A stretch of DNA of 36,702 nucleotides from Acetobacteraceae bacterium (lineage in GTDB: Bacteria; Pseudomonadota; Alphaproteobacteria; Acetobacterales; Acetobacteraceae): positions 1 through 36,702 of the forward strand of contig CANBNK010000040.1 in NCBI GenBank assembly GCA_947371015.1, written 5' to 3'. The notes under the pieces were generated by a model. That model did not search any database. It saw only the letters and a program-made list of their open reading frames with translations, and was not told where the DNA came from. Positions 22,984-30,774 of the stretch are shown here, piece after piece (the first letter of the stretch is position 1; each line of letters begins with the position of its first letter). The position numbers were made by a program, and so were the translations under genes.

Positions 22984-24411
22984 TCACTCCGCTGCAACCG
23001 CGCGCGCGCGCACATACGCATCAATCTGGTCCGCCGCATCGCGGCCGTCGCGGATCGCCCACACCACCAGGCTGGCGCCGCGCACGATGTCGCCGCCGGC
23101 AAACACGCCGGGCAGGTCTGTCATGAAGCTCCGATGGTTCACCTTCAGCGTGCCCCAGCGGCTAACCTTCAGCGTCGGCTCGCCGAACATCGCCGGCAAA
23201 TCCTCGGGGTCGAACCCCAGCGCCTTGATCGCCAGGTCGCACGGCTCGGTAAAGCCGCTGCCCTCGATCGGCGTCACCGCCTGCCGCCCGGTCGCGTCGG
23301 CAAGGCCCAGATGCATCCGCACCGCGCGCACGCCCTCGACATGGTCGCCACCCACAAAAGCTTCCGGCGCCGCAAGCCACTCGAAGCGCACGCCCTCCTC
23401 CTCGGCATGATGCACTTCACGCATGGAGCCGGGCATGTTCGCCTTGTCCCGGCGATACAGGCAGGTGACGCTGGCCGCGCCCTGACGAATGGACGTGCGC
23501 ACGCAATCCATCGCGGTATCGCCACCGCCGATGACCACCACGCGCTTGCCCCGCGCGTTCAGCGCGCCGCTGTCGAAGGCCGGCACCGCATCGCCCAGGT
23601 TCTGCCGGTTGCTGGTCGTCAGAAAATCCAGCGCCGGCACAATCCCGGGCAGCGAGGACCCCGGCGCCGCGATATCCCGCGCCTTATAAACCCCGGTGCC
23701 GATGAACACCGCGTCGTGCTTCGCGCGCAGTTCGGCCAGCGTCACATCCACGCCGATGGCGCAGTTCAGGTGGAACTGGATGCCGCCCTGCTCGAACTGC
23801 TGCCAGCGGCGCAGCACCACTTCCTTCTCCAGCTTGAAGTTGGGGATGCCATACATCATCAACCCGCCGACGCGGTCGTAGCGGTCATAGACATGCACCT
23901 GCCAGCCGCGCGTGCGCAGCCGTTCCGCCACCGCCAGCCCGGCCGGGCCGGCGCCGATGATGCCGATGCTGTGCGGCAGTTCCACCCGCGGCGTCGGCGG
24001 CTTGACCCAGCCATTCTGCCACGCGGTATCGGTGATGAACTTCTCCACCGAGCCGATGGTGACGCTCTCGAACCCCTTCTCGATGACGCAGTTGCCCTCG
24101 CACAGCCGGTCCTGCGGGCAGATGCGGCCGCAGATTTCCGGAAAGGTGTTGGTGGCGGCGGACACCTCATAGGCCTCCTCCAGCCGGCCTTCCGCGGTCA
24201 GCTTCAGCCAGTCGGGGATGTCGTTGTTCAGCGGGCAATGCACCGAACAGAACGGCACGCCGCATTGGCTGCACCGGCTGGCCTGGGCGCTGGCATCCTC
24301 GGCGACGAACTGGCGATAGATTTCGCCGAAGTCGCCGGTGCGCTGCTCAGCCTTGCGCTTTTCCGGTTGGGCCTGCGACAGGCGCACAAATTGCAGCATG
24401 CGTTCAGCCAT
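22984..24411 (-). CDS. gltD: Glutamate synthase small subunit
   Basis: A 475-residue beta subunit that passes electrons from NADPH to GltB. Two cysteine clusters in the N-terminal domain, C47/C50/C55/C59 and C94/C98/C104/C108, bind 4Fe-4S centres. An FAD motif (GIIGAGPAGLAVAERL) and an NADPH motif (VVVIGGGDTAMDC) follow. The frame is open further upstream, but MAERMLQF at 24411 matches the usual start, and AAGG lies about 10 nt before it. gltD precedes gltB here, with gltB beginning within a few bases of its stop. The 223-bp leader contains a long inverted repeat and probably the operon promoter. Confidence 0.95.
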   Translation of the reverse strand: MAERMLQFVRLSQAQPEKRKAEQRTGDFGEIYRQFVAEDASAQASRCSQCGVPFCSVHCPLNNDIPDWLKLTAEGRLEEAYEVSAATNTFPEICGRICPQDRLCEGNCVIEKGFESVTIGSVEKFITDTAWQNGWVKPPTPRVELPHSIGIIGAGPAGLAVAERLRTRGWQVHVYDRYDRVGGLMMYGIPNFKLEKEVVLRRWQQFEQGGIQFHLNCAIGVDVTLAELRAKHDAVFIGTGVYKARDIAAPGSSLPGIVPALDFLTTSNRQNLGDAVPAFDSGALNARGKRVVVIGGGDTAMDCVRTSIRQGAASVTCLYRRDKANMPGSMREVHHAEEEGVRFEWLAAPEAFVGGDHVEGVRAVRMHLGLADATGRQAVTPIEGSGFTEPCDLAIKALGFDPEDLPAMFGEPTLKVSRWGTLKVNHRSFMTDLPGVFAGGDIVRGASLVVWAIRDGRDAADQIDAYVRARAVAAE

Positions 24412-24514
24412 GGCGGCAAACCTTGAGCGAGATGAACGGGCGACCCAGGCAAGGGTCAGGCGTCGCGGCCATGACAGCCGCGCGTTGCAACGCAGCATGG
24501 ACCATTCCAACCGG

Positions 24515-24583
24515 GCCACGCCAGCGTTTTTTTCGCAATTACGTCCGCATAGCTGCCCTAAAAACGTGCCCCGCTGGCGTGGC
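24515..24583. promoter_or_regulatory. Long inverted repeat in the gltD leader
   Basis: GCCACGCCAGCG (24515-24526) and its exact complement (24572-24583) enclose 45 nt. Just inside, CGTTTTT and AAAAACG can extend the pairing. On the minus strand, a shorter alternative hairpin (CGCTGG/CCAGCG) followed by GGGCACGTTTTT could terminate the upstream gene. The two folds are mutually exclusive, so this may be a terminator, an attenuator or an operator. The surrounding 24412-24634 stretch has no gene. Confidence 0.4.
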
Positions 24584-24634
24584 TCCAGCGACACGCCTCG
24601 CAACGCCGGCCATATAGGTCCGCATCAACCCCCA

Positions 24635-25552
24635 TCAGGCCGCGCGATACCTTGCAAGGTAGCCGGGCACCACCGCTTCCATTGCCTTGGGATGGATACC
24701 CAGTGCCGCAAATCCAGGCATTCCCGGCGCGCAGACATTGTCGCGGTCCAGCATCAGCAGTTGGTCGCGGGTCAGCGGCGGGTTCGGCAGCCAGCTGGTC
24801 AGCTTGACCTGCAGCTGCACCAGCGCTTCCGGCAGCGCCACCAGCGGCCGGTGCCGGCGGGTGATGTCCAGCACCAGCCGCATCAACTCCCGAAAACTCA
24901 CCACCCGCGGGCCGCCGAGTTCGTAGGTCTGCCCCGGCTCGGCCGCCAGCACCGCATCGGCGACGTCTCCGACATAGACCGGCTGGAACTTCGTGGCCCC
25001 GCGCACCACGGGCATGAAGGGCAGCATCCGCGCCAGCCCGGCGAAGCGGTTGAAGAACTGATCCTCGGGCCCGAACACGATGGACGGGCGCAGGATGCTC
25101 GCGGCGGGGAAGGCCGCCCGCACCGCTGCCTCCCCGGCCGCCTTGCTGCGGCCATAGGCGCTGGGGCTGGCCGCATCGGCGCCGATGGCGGAAACCTGCA
25201 CCAGCCGCGCCACGCCAGCCGCCGCCGCCAGCCGCGCCACCCGCCCGGCGCCCTCGGCATGGGCGCGCATGAAATCGCCGGCGCGCTGTTCCGCCAGAAT
25301 GCCCACCAGGTTCACCACCAGCCCGGCACCCGCCACCGCCGCCGCTACCGCGGCCTCATCGCCCAGACCCGCGCGCACCGGCACCACCTGGCCGACGCCG
25401 CCCTGGGTGACCTGGCTGCCGGCATCGGCCGGCCGACGGCTGGCGACGCGCACCACCCAATCCTCCCGGGCCAATCGCTCGACCACATAGCGGCCGAGAA
25501 AGCCGTGCCCACCGAAGACGGTGGCGACCTTGCGCCCGTTCAAATCCTGCAT
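24635..25552 (-). CDS. Complex I NDUFA9-like NAD(P)-binding protein
   Basis: A 305-residue atypical short-chain dehydrogenase/epimerase of the NDUFA9 group, found as an accessory or assembly factor of NADH dehydrogenase in alphaproteobacteria and mitochondria. The N-terminal nucleotide motif is GGHGFLG at residues 14-20. 'VNLVGILAEQRAGDF', SAIGAD and 'YGRSKAAGE' follow, with the Tyr and Lys of the active site present, then 'ILRPSIVFGPEDQFFNRFA', a strongly characteristic NDUFA9 block. ATG 25552 has AGGAGG at 5 nt; longer starts lack this. It lies upstream of gltD on the same strand, a linkage I associate with Acetobacteraceae. Its enzymatic activity, if any, is unknown. Confidence 0.85.
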   Translation of the reverse strand: MQDLNGRKVATVFGGHGFLGRYVVERLAREDWVVRVASRRPADAGSQVTQGGVGQVVPVRAGLGDEAAVAAAVAGAGLVVNLVGILAEQRAGDFMRAHAEGAGRVARLAAAAGVARLVQVSAIGADAASPSAYGRSKAAGEAAVRAAFPAASILRPSIVFGPEDQFFNRFAGLARMLPFMPVVRGATKFQPVYVGDVADAVLAAEPGQTYELGGPRVVSFRELMRLVLDITRRHRPLVALPEALVQLQVKLTSWLPNPPLTRDQLLMLDRDNVCAPGMPGFAALGIHPKAMEAVVPGYLARYRAA

Positions 25553-25583
25553 CCTGGCCTCCTGCGGCTGACGATCTTCAGTT

Positions 25584-25608
25584 GGGTGCAGAAACCTGCA
25601 TTGCACCC
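25584..25608. promoter_or_regulatory. Inverted repeat in the NDUFA9/tRNA divergent region
   Basis: GGGTGCA and TGCACCC pair perfectly, and inside them GCAG-AAAC-CTGC makes a second short stem. It sits just upstream of the tRNA promoter and near the 5' end of the divergent gene, so it could be an operator; no factor can be named. Confidence 0.3.
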
Positions 25609-25610
25609 GC

Positions 25611-25638
25611 TTGACGGCATCAACTCGTCCCCATAAAA
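25611..25638 (+). promoter_or_regulatory. Putative promoter of tRNA-Leu and RNase D
   Basis: TTGACG (25611-25616) matches five of six -35 bases. An AT-rich CATAAAA (25632-25638) lies at the -10 distance (15-17 nt). Transcription would start about 30 nt before the tRNA. Confidence 0.45.
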
Positions 25639-25672
25639 GGCCGCCTCTGCCGCGATACTCCGCAGCACCGAC

Positions 25673-25758
<86 letters not shown>

Positions 25759-25759
<1 letters not shown>

Positions 25760-25777
25760 CTCTCCCAGTTGGAGAGT
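25759..25777 (+). other. Short hairpin at the tRNA-Leu 3' end
   Basis: ACTCTCC and GGAGAGT pair perfectly around CAGTT. The first base is the last A of the tRNA CCA. No T-run follows, so it probably does not terminate; it may mark the processing site between the tRNA and the RNase D message. Confidence 0.4.
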
Positions 25778-25818
25778 TCGCCGTGATGGCAAACACCACT
25801 CTCTTCCAGGGGAAATCC

Positions 25819-26442
25819 ATGATCCGTTTGTATCGGCACGACCTGCCGGACGGCCTGGACCTTGGCAAGCTGGTCGCCATCGACACCGAGACGATGGGCC
25901 TCAACCCGCACCGCGACAGGCTCTGCCTCGTGCAGCTCTCGTCGGGCGACGGCAACGCCCACCTGGTGCAGCTCATCCCCGAATCGCTCGGCGGCCAGGG
26001 CTATGCGGCGCCGAACCTGAAGCGCCTGCTGACCGACCCCGAGGTCACCAAGCTGTTCCACTTCGCCCGCTTCGACTGCGCCGCGCTGTACCGTTGGCTC
26101 GGCGTGCGGACCACGCCCGTGGCCTGCACCAAGGTCGCCGCCAAGCTGGTCCGCACCTTCACCGACCGCCATGGCCTGAAGGACCTGCTGGCCCAGCTGG
26201 TCGGCCAGGATGTCTCCAAGCAGCAGCAGTCCAGCGACTGGGGCGCGCCCGAACTCACCGTGGACCAGCAGAACTACGCCGCGTCCGACGTGCTGTACCT
26301 GCACGCCCTCTGGGCGCGGCTGGAAGCGCTGCTGATCCGCGAAGGCCGCCTGGCCCTGGCGCAGGATGTCTTCCGCTTCCTGCCCGCGCGCGGCGAGCTG
26401 GACCTGCTGGGCTACGACGACCCCGACATCCTGAGCCACTGA
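25819..26442 (+). CDS. rnd: Ribonuclease D (short alphaproteobacterial form)
   Basis: A 207-residue DEDDy 3'-5' exonuclease that trims tRNA 3' ends. Catalytic residues are visible: D22 and E24 in IDTET, D86 in HFARFDCAAL, and Y153/D157 in QQNYAASD. The C-terminal HRDC domains of E. coli RNase D are absent, which is normal for the short alphaproteobacterial form. An in-frame ATG at 25783 exists, but ATG 25819 has AGGGGA at 6 nt and matches the usual 'MIRLYRHDLP' start. The gene lies 59 bp after tRNA-Leu with no terminator between, so enzyme and a potential substrate are likely on one transcript. Its TGA stop lies in the 5' arm of a terminator hairpin. Confidence 0.9.
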   Translation: MIRLYRHDLPDGLDLGKLVAIDTETMGLNPHRDRLCLVQLSSGDGNAHLVQLIPESLGGQGYAAPNLKRLLTDPEVTKLFHFARFDCAALYRWLGVRTTPVACTKVAAKLVRTFTDRHGLKDLLAQLVGQDVSKQQQSSDWGAPELTVDQQNYAASDVLYLHALWARLEALLIREGRLALAQDVFRFLPARGELDLLGYDDPDILSH

Positions 26443-26485
26443 TACCAACGGCCAAGATCCTTGGCCGCTGGTATCAGCTTTTTCT
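26441..26485 (+). terminator. Rho-independent terminator of rnd
   Basis: GATACCAACGGCCAAG pairs with CTTGGCCGCTGGTATC (one internal mismatch) around an ATC loop, followed by CAGCTTTTTC. The last two bases of the rnd TGA stop codon are the first two bases of the stem. Confidence 0.75.
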
Positions 26486-26619
26486 TACCCTCAGTCGCCG
26501 GGCGGAAACCTCCGGTTTCCTTGGCTACGCGGCGTCGCGCGGTTCCGCGCGCCCTTGGGCGCGACCCGCGGGCGCCATTCGGCGCCTCGGCACAAGGCAA
26601 AGCGTCGCGCCGTTAGTAT
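26441..26619. repeat. Hairpin cluster bounded by inverted repeats
   Basis: Five palindromes occur in a row: the rnd terminator, GGAAACC-TCC-GGTTTCC (26504-26520), GCGCGG-TT-CCGCGC (26537-26550), CGCGCCC-TT-GGGCGCG (26548-26563, overlapping the previous one) and GGCGCC-ATTC-GGCGCC (26571-26586). ATACCAACGGC at 26442-26452 and GCCGTTAGTAT at 26609-26619 are inverted repeats with one mismatch and close the whole region. No gene is seen. Confidence 0.5.
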
Positions 26620-26660
26620 GATACCCACGCCACGGCCGAGAGCCGCCCAGTTTAGTCCAG

Positions 26661-26700
26661 GCGGCTCCAGGCGGCTCCAGGCGGCTCCAGGCGGCTCCAG
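26661..26700. repeat. Tandem repeat, 10 bp x 4
   Basis: Four exact copies of GCGGCTCCAG, with partial copies on both sides, 13 bp downstream of the hpf stop. It is a simple slippage-prone repeat outside any gene. Confidence 0.85.
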
Positions 26701-26712
26701 GCCAGCGGCGCG

Positions 26713-27321
26713 CTACGCCGCCGGCGTGTCGATCCAGCCGACATGACCATCATCGCGCCGGAACACCACGTTCAGCGCGCCGTTGCCGCTGTTGCGGAAC
26801 ATCATGACGGTGCGGTGTTCCAGGTCCAGCCGCATCACCGCCTCGCTGACGGTCAGCCGCATCAGCTCCGTGGTCTGCTCCGCAATCACCACGCCATGGC
26901 CATTGGCCGCCACCACCGACGTATCCTCAGCCTCGGCCTCCTCCGGCTGTTGCAGCACCACCTGGCGCATCTCCTCGGCCGGCGGCATGTCGCGCTGCAC
27001 CGCCAGGCTGCGGGCGTGGTCATTCACCCGCCTTCGATACCGGCGCAACCGCTTGCCCAGATGTTCCGCTGCCACCTCGAAGGCGCGATGCGCGTCCACA
27101 CCCTCCCCTTCCGCCCGCATGAACACGTTGCGGCCCGCCTTCAGGTTGATGTCGCAGCAGAAGTGCGACCCGGCCTTGGCCTTCAGGTCGTGGTGGAAGG
27201 TGACGTTGGCTTCCAGCGCGTGGTCGAAATACTTGCCCGTGATGGTCGCAAGACCATCCGTGACGTGGATGCGGAGGGCTTCTCCGGTTTCGACCTGCTT
27301 GCCGGCGACGGTGATGTGCAT
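26713..27321 (-). CDS. hpf: Long-form ribosome hibernation promoting factor
   Basis: A 202-residue HPF/RaiA of the long type, which dimerises 70S ribosomes into inactive 100S particles in stationary phase. The N-terminal domain (about residues 1-105; MHITVAGKQVETGEALRIHV, 'HVTDGL...KYFDHALEANVTFHHD') binds the decoding region. After an acidic linker, the C-terminal domain (about 145-200; 'LTVSEAVMRLDLEHRTVMMFRNSGNGALNVVFRRDDGHVG') dimerises. ATG 27321 is chosen because the family begins with this MHITVAGK pattern; upstream extension is not protein-like. It follows rpoN on the same strand by 149 bp containing two hairpins, the standard alphaproteobacterial order. ptsN, often next, is not here. 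Confidence 0.92.
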   Translation of the reverse strand: MHITVAGKQVETGEALRIHVTDGLATITGKYFDHALEANVTFHHDLKAKAGSHFCCDINLKAGRNVFMRAEGEGVDAHRAFEVAAEHLGKRLRRYRRRVNDHARSLAVQRDMPPAEEMRQVVLQQPEEAEAEDTSVVAANGHGVVIAEQTTELMRLTVSEAVMRLDLEHRTVMMFRNSGNGALNVVFRRDDGHVGWIDTPAA

Positions 27322-27338
27322 GAGGCTTCGACCCTTCT

Positions 27339-27354
27339 TTCCCCAAGTGGGGAA
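27339..27354 (-). promoter_or_regulatory. Hairpin upstream of hpf
   Basis: TTCCCCA-AG-TGGGGAA is a perfect 7-bp palindrome, with ACCCTT/AAGGGT extending it past a 3-nt bulge. It lies 18 bp before the hpf start and overlaps the purine-rich region that would act as ribosome site, so it may affect translation. Confidence 0.4.
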
Positions 27355-27396
27355 GGGTCCGCCCGGACAACCGGCGGAGACCCACGGGCACCTAAG

Positions 27397-27421
27397 GCTG
27401 CAACTCCCTGAGAGTTGCAGC
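27397..27421. terminator. Perfect 10-bp hairpin between rpoN and hpf
   Basis: GCTGCAACTC-CCTGA-GAGTTGCAGC is a perfect stem-loop about 50 bp after the rpoN stop. No T-run follows on either strand. It could stabilise or partly terminate the lpt-rpoN message and let hpf be expressed separately. Confidence 0.45.
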
Positions 27422-27469
27422 AGCCGACGATCCCTGCGGATCGCGGCGGGCGCCCGGGGGGCGCGCGGC

Positions 27470-28954
27470 TCAGGCCGGTACGGCCTTCTCCCGCTTGCGC
27501 TGCACGGAGGATGGAATGCGCAGCGCCTCGCGGTATTTCGCCACGGTTCGCCGGGCAATGTCCACGCCTTCCTTGCGTAGCCGCTCGACAATCGCGTCAT
27601 CCGACAGCACGTCGTTGCTGTCCTCGGCCTCGATCATGCCGCGAATGCGGTGACGCACCGCTTCGGCGCTATGGCTTTCGCCACCCATGGTTCCCGCAAT
27701 GGCAGTGGTGAAGAAATACTTGAGCTCGAAGGTGCCGCGCGGCGTGGCGATGTACTTGTTCGCGGTCACCCGGCTGACGGTGCTCTCGTGCATCGCCACC
27801 GCCTCGGCCACGTCGCGCAGGATCAGCGGGCGCAAATGCTCCACGCCATGGCGGAAGAAGCCGTCCTGCCGGCGGACGATCTCGGCGGCCACCTTGATGA
27901 TGGTGTTGGCGCGCTGCTCCAGGCTTTTCACCAGCCAGGTCGCGGTCTGCATCCGCTCCGCCAGGAAGGCCTTTTCTTCCTTGTTCTTCGCCCCCACCAC
28001 GGCGCGGGCGTGGAAGCCGCGATTCACCAGCACGCGTGGCAGAGTCTCCGGGTTCAGCTCCAGCAGCCATTCGCCATTCGGCGCCCGGCGCATCAGCACG
28101 TCCGGCACAATGGCCGGCGCCGGCATCTGGTCGAAGGCGGCGCCAGGCTTCGGGTCCAGCCGCTTCAGCTCGGCGACCATTTCCGCCATGTCCTCGGCGT
28201 CCACGCCGCACAGCTTCATCAGCGTGCGGGTATCCCGCCGGGCCAGCAGCTCCAGGTTGTCCAGCAGCGCCTGCATGGCCGGGTCGAGCCGGTTGCGGTC
28301 GGCCAGCTGCACCGCCAGGCATTCGCGCAGGTCGCGGCAGAACATGCCCACAGGGTCGAAGCGCTGCATCAGCAGCCGCACCTGCTCCACCTGCGCCGTC
28401 GCACAGCCCATGGCGCGGGCGATCACATCGCTCTCGACCGCCAGCCGCCCGGCCGGGTCCACCAGCGCCAGCAGCTGCGCCGCAATCAACCGGTCCTTGC
28501 CATCATGGAAGGTCAGCCGGATCTGTTCGCCGATATGCTCGCGCAGCGTCTTGCCCGCGGCCGCCAGGTCGTCGATGCCGCTGAGGTCGTCGTCGAAGGC
28601 GTGGCTGCCGCCGCTGCCATGGGTGGGGGTGAAGGCGGCGTCGCTGTCATGCACGTTGGACCAATCGACATCCAGCGGCGCCGCGGCCTCGGTCGGCATG
28701 CTGTCGGCGCTGGCGGCGCTGGCGGCATCGGGCGTCTCGGAGGGCGTGGGCAGCGGGTTGGTCGTGCGGCCGTCATCCGGGCCCGGCGTGCTGCGCTCAT
28801 CCCACTCCAGCAGCGGGTTGCGCTCCAGCTCCTCCTCGACGAAGGCGGTGACCTCCATGTTGGAGGACTGCAGCAGCTTGATCGCCTGCCGCAGCTGCGG
28901 CGTCATCACCAGCGACTGCGACTGCCGCATGTCAAGGCGGGGGCCCATCGCCAT
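27470..28954 (-). CDS. rpoN: RNA polymerase sigma-54 factor
   Basis: A 494-residue sigma-54 that directs RNA polymerase to -24/-12 promoters activated by AAA+ enhancer proteins. Region I is the Gln/Leu-rich start (MRQSQSLVMTPQLRQAIKLLQSSN). An acidic Pro/Ser-rich region II covers about residues 50-130, then the core-binding domain, the HTH (AVAMHESTVSRVTANKYI) and the RpoN box near the end (ARRTVAKYREAL). MAMGPRLDMRQ starts at ATG 28954; a second ATG is at 28948, and neither has a strong ribosome site. It follows lptB by 45 bp and precedes hpf, the conserved alphaproteobacterial neighbourhood. Confidence 0.95.
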   Translation of the reverse strand: MAMGPRLDMRQSQSLVMTPQLRQAIKLLQSSNMEVTAFVEEELERNPLLEWDERSTPGPDDGRTTNPLPTPSETPDAASAASADSMPTEAAAPLDVDWSNVHDSDAAFTPTHGSGGSHAFDDDLSGIDDLAAAGKTLREHIGEQIRLTFHDGKDRLIAAQLLALVDPAGRLAVESDVIARAMGCATAQVEQVRLLMQRFDPVGMFCRDLRECLAVQLADRNRLDPAMQALLDNLELLARRDTRTLMKLCGVDAEDMAEMVAELKRLDPKPGAAFDQMPAPAIVPDVLMRRAPNGEWLLELNPETLPRVLVNRGFHARAVVGAKNKEEKAFLAERMQTATWLVKSLEQRANTIIKVAAEIVRRQDGFFRHGVEHLRPLILRDVAEAVAMHESTVSRVTANKYIATPRGTFELKYFFTTAIAGTMGGESHSAEAVRHRIRGMIEAEDSNDVLSDDAIVERLRKEGVDIARRTVAKYREALRIPSSVQRKREKAVPA

Positions 28955-28999
28955 GGTCAGGCCGCCTGTCGGGGTCGGGGCAGGTACGTCATGCGGCAG

Positions 29000-29767
29000 T
29001 CACAGACTGAAGCGTTCGCCCAGATACACCCGGCGCACACCCTCATGCGCGACGATCTCGTGCGGCCGGCCCTCCATCATCACCTGGCCGTCGTGCAGGA
29101 TATAGGCGCGGTCGATGATCTCGAGCGTCTCGCGCACATTGTGGTCGGTGATCAGCACGCCGATGCCACGGTCCTTCAGGTGTTTTACGAGATCGCGGAT
29201 TTCGGACACCGCGATCGGGTCGATGCCGGCCAAAGGCTCGTCCAACAGGATGTAGGACGGGTGTGTCGCCAGCGCGCGGGCAATCTCGCAGCGCCGCCGC
29301 TCGCCACCGGAAAGCGCCAGCGCCGGCGCGCGGCGCAGATGGGCGATGCCGAATTCCGCCATCAGCGAATCCAGCATCTGCTGGCGCCGCTCGCGTTCCG
29401 GCTCCACCACTTCCAGCGCGGCCAGAATGTTGTCCTCCACGCTCAGGCCGCGGAAGATGCTGGCCTCCTGCGGCAGGTAGCCCAGGCCGAGGCGCGCGCG
29501 CCGATACATCGGCAGCGTGGTGACATCGTGGCCGTCCATCAGCACGCGGCCCTCATCGGGCTGCACCAGGCCGGTGATCATGTAGAAGGTGGTGGTCTTC
29601 CCGGCACCGTTCGGCCCCAGCAAACCCACGGCCTCGCCGCGCTTCAGGTTGATGCTGACGCCGCGCACCACGGGGCGCTTCTTGTAGCGCTTGCCCAGGC
29701 CGATCGCGACCAGCCCGCCCTCACCGTCGATGGCCTGCAACTGCGGCGCGGGGGATTGCTTGTTCAT
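29000..29767 (-). CDS. lptB: LPS export ABC transporter ATP-binding protein
   Basis: A 255-residue ABC ATPase that powers LPS extraction from the inner membrane with LptFG. Walker A is GPNGAGKTT at residues 51-59, the signature LSGGERRRCEIA is near 150-161, Walker B is YILLDEPLAG, and the switch His is in LITDHNVRETL. 'YLPQEASIFRGLSVEDNI' is a strong LptB-specific block. A 15-20 residue N-terminal extension precedes the usual start. It overlaps lptA by ATGA and belongs to the lptC-lptA-lptB-rpoN operon. LptF and LptG are not in the window. Confidence 0.95.
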   Translation of the reverse strand: MNKQSPAPQLQAIDGEGGLVAIGLGKRYKKRPVVRGVSINLKRGEAVGLLGPNGAGKTTTFYMITGLVQPDEGRVLMDGHDVTTLPMYRRARLGLGYLPQEASIFRGLSVEDNILAALEVVEPERERRQQMLDSLMAEFGIAHLRRAPALALSGGERRRCEIARALATHPSYILLDEPLAGIDPIAVSEIRDLVKHLKDRGIGVLITDHNVRETLEIIDRAYILHDGQVMMEGRPHEIVAHEGVRRVYLGERFSL

Positions 29768-30774
29768 GGCCGGCGGCCTTGCTGTGGCGTGGGGGCAGGC
29801 GCGCCCGCCCCCTGCGGTGTCGGCGCCTGGGGCGTCCCCGGCTTGTCCTGCTGCGGCACGATCAGCCCGCGCACCCGCTCGCCCCGGTCGGCGGCCGAGA
29901 CCAGCCGCGCCACGCCGGTACGCAGGTTGACGATGGCCTCGCGGCCGTTGATCTGGTTGTCACCCCGGGTGATGCGGACATTGCCGAGCAACCGCGCCAT
30001 GCCGGTCGCCGGGCTATAGACGCCGCGGTCACCCCGGACCACCTCGGTCGGCGTGCGGATCTCGACATTGCCGAAGGCTTCCACCCGGTCCACCTTGCCG
30101 GAGCCGGGCGGCGGCGCGGCGGCGCGGCCATTGGCGGTGGTGGGCCGCACCGGGGCGGCGGGCGCATCTTCGGCCAGCAGGTAGGTCACCAGCGTATCGG
30201 CGCCAACCTGGCGGCCTTCCTGCCGGTCCACCGCCACGGCATTGCCGCGCGCCACGGCCATGCGCCGCTGGCTCCAGTATTCCAGGCTATCGCGGGAGGT
30301 CAGCACCTGCGTCGGCGTGGTCAGCGACAGCTCGCGCCCGGTCAGCACCAGCACCGACTGGTCCATGTCGTACACCGCGCGGTCGCCGCGGGCGGTATCG
30401 GTCGCGGTGCGGATGAGGACATGGCCCTCGGCCTCCAGCCGCCAGATCTCGCTGCTGCCACCGGCCGGGTTTTCCCCCAGCACCGGGGGCTGGCCCGAAG
30501 GACGACCCGGCGCCGGGGCCGCTGCCCCGCCGGCCTGGCTATTGCCGGCTCCGCCGGCGGGCCGATAGCGCGCCATCAGCCGGTCGGCATCCACCGTTAC
30601 CGCGCCCCGGACGGCGCGGGCGTCGCGGCGGGCAACGATGACCTGCTCGGTCTGCCGCCATTCGATGCCATCCGTGGCGGTGACATCCACCGGCCCACCA
30701 CCGGACAGGTCAATGCCCTGGGCCAGCGCCGCCATCGGAGCGGCAACCAGCAACAGGGCGAACAGACGGGTCAT
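29764..30774 (-). CDS. lptA: LptA/OstA-like periplasmic LPS transport protein
   Basis: A 336-residue periplasmic bridge protein of the LPS transport system. The signal peptide (MTRLFALLLVAAPMAALA) is probably cut after residue 18. The OstA-type beta-jellyroll repeats are visible as alternating D/R/V-rich strands ('GAVTVDADRLMARYRP', 'GDRAVYDMDQSVLVLTGRELSLT', 'RGDRGVYSPATGMARLLGNVRITRGDNQINGREAIVNLRTG'). Low-complexity Gly/Ala/Pro loops are inserted near residues 70-105 and 200-225, and the C-terminus is a Pro/Gln-rich tail, which makes it longer than E. coli LptA. ATGA overlaps on both sides (with lptC and lptB) indicate tight coupling. Confidence 0.88.
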   Translation of the reverse strand: MTRLFALLLVAAPMAALAQGIDLSGGGPVDVTATDGIEWRQTEQVIVARRDARAVRGAVTVDADRLMARYRPAGGAGNSQAGGAAAPAPGRPSGQPPVLGENPAGGSSEIWRLEAEGHVLIRTATDTARGDRAVYDMDQSVLVLTGRELSLTTPTQVLTSRDSLEYWSQRRMAVARGNAVAVDRQEGRQVGADTLVTYLLAEDAPAAPVRPTTANGRAAAPPPGSGKVDRVEAFGNVEIRTPTEVVRGDRGVYSPATGMARLLGNVRITRGDNQINGREAIVNLRTGVARLVSAADRGERVRGLIVPQQDKPGTPQAPTPQGAGAPAPTPQQGRRP

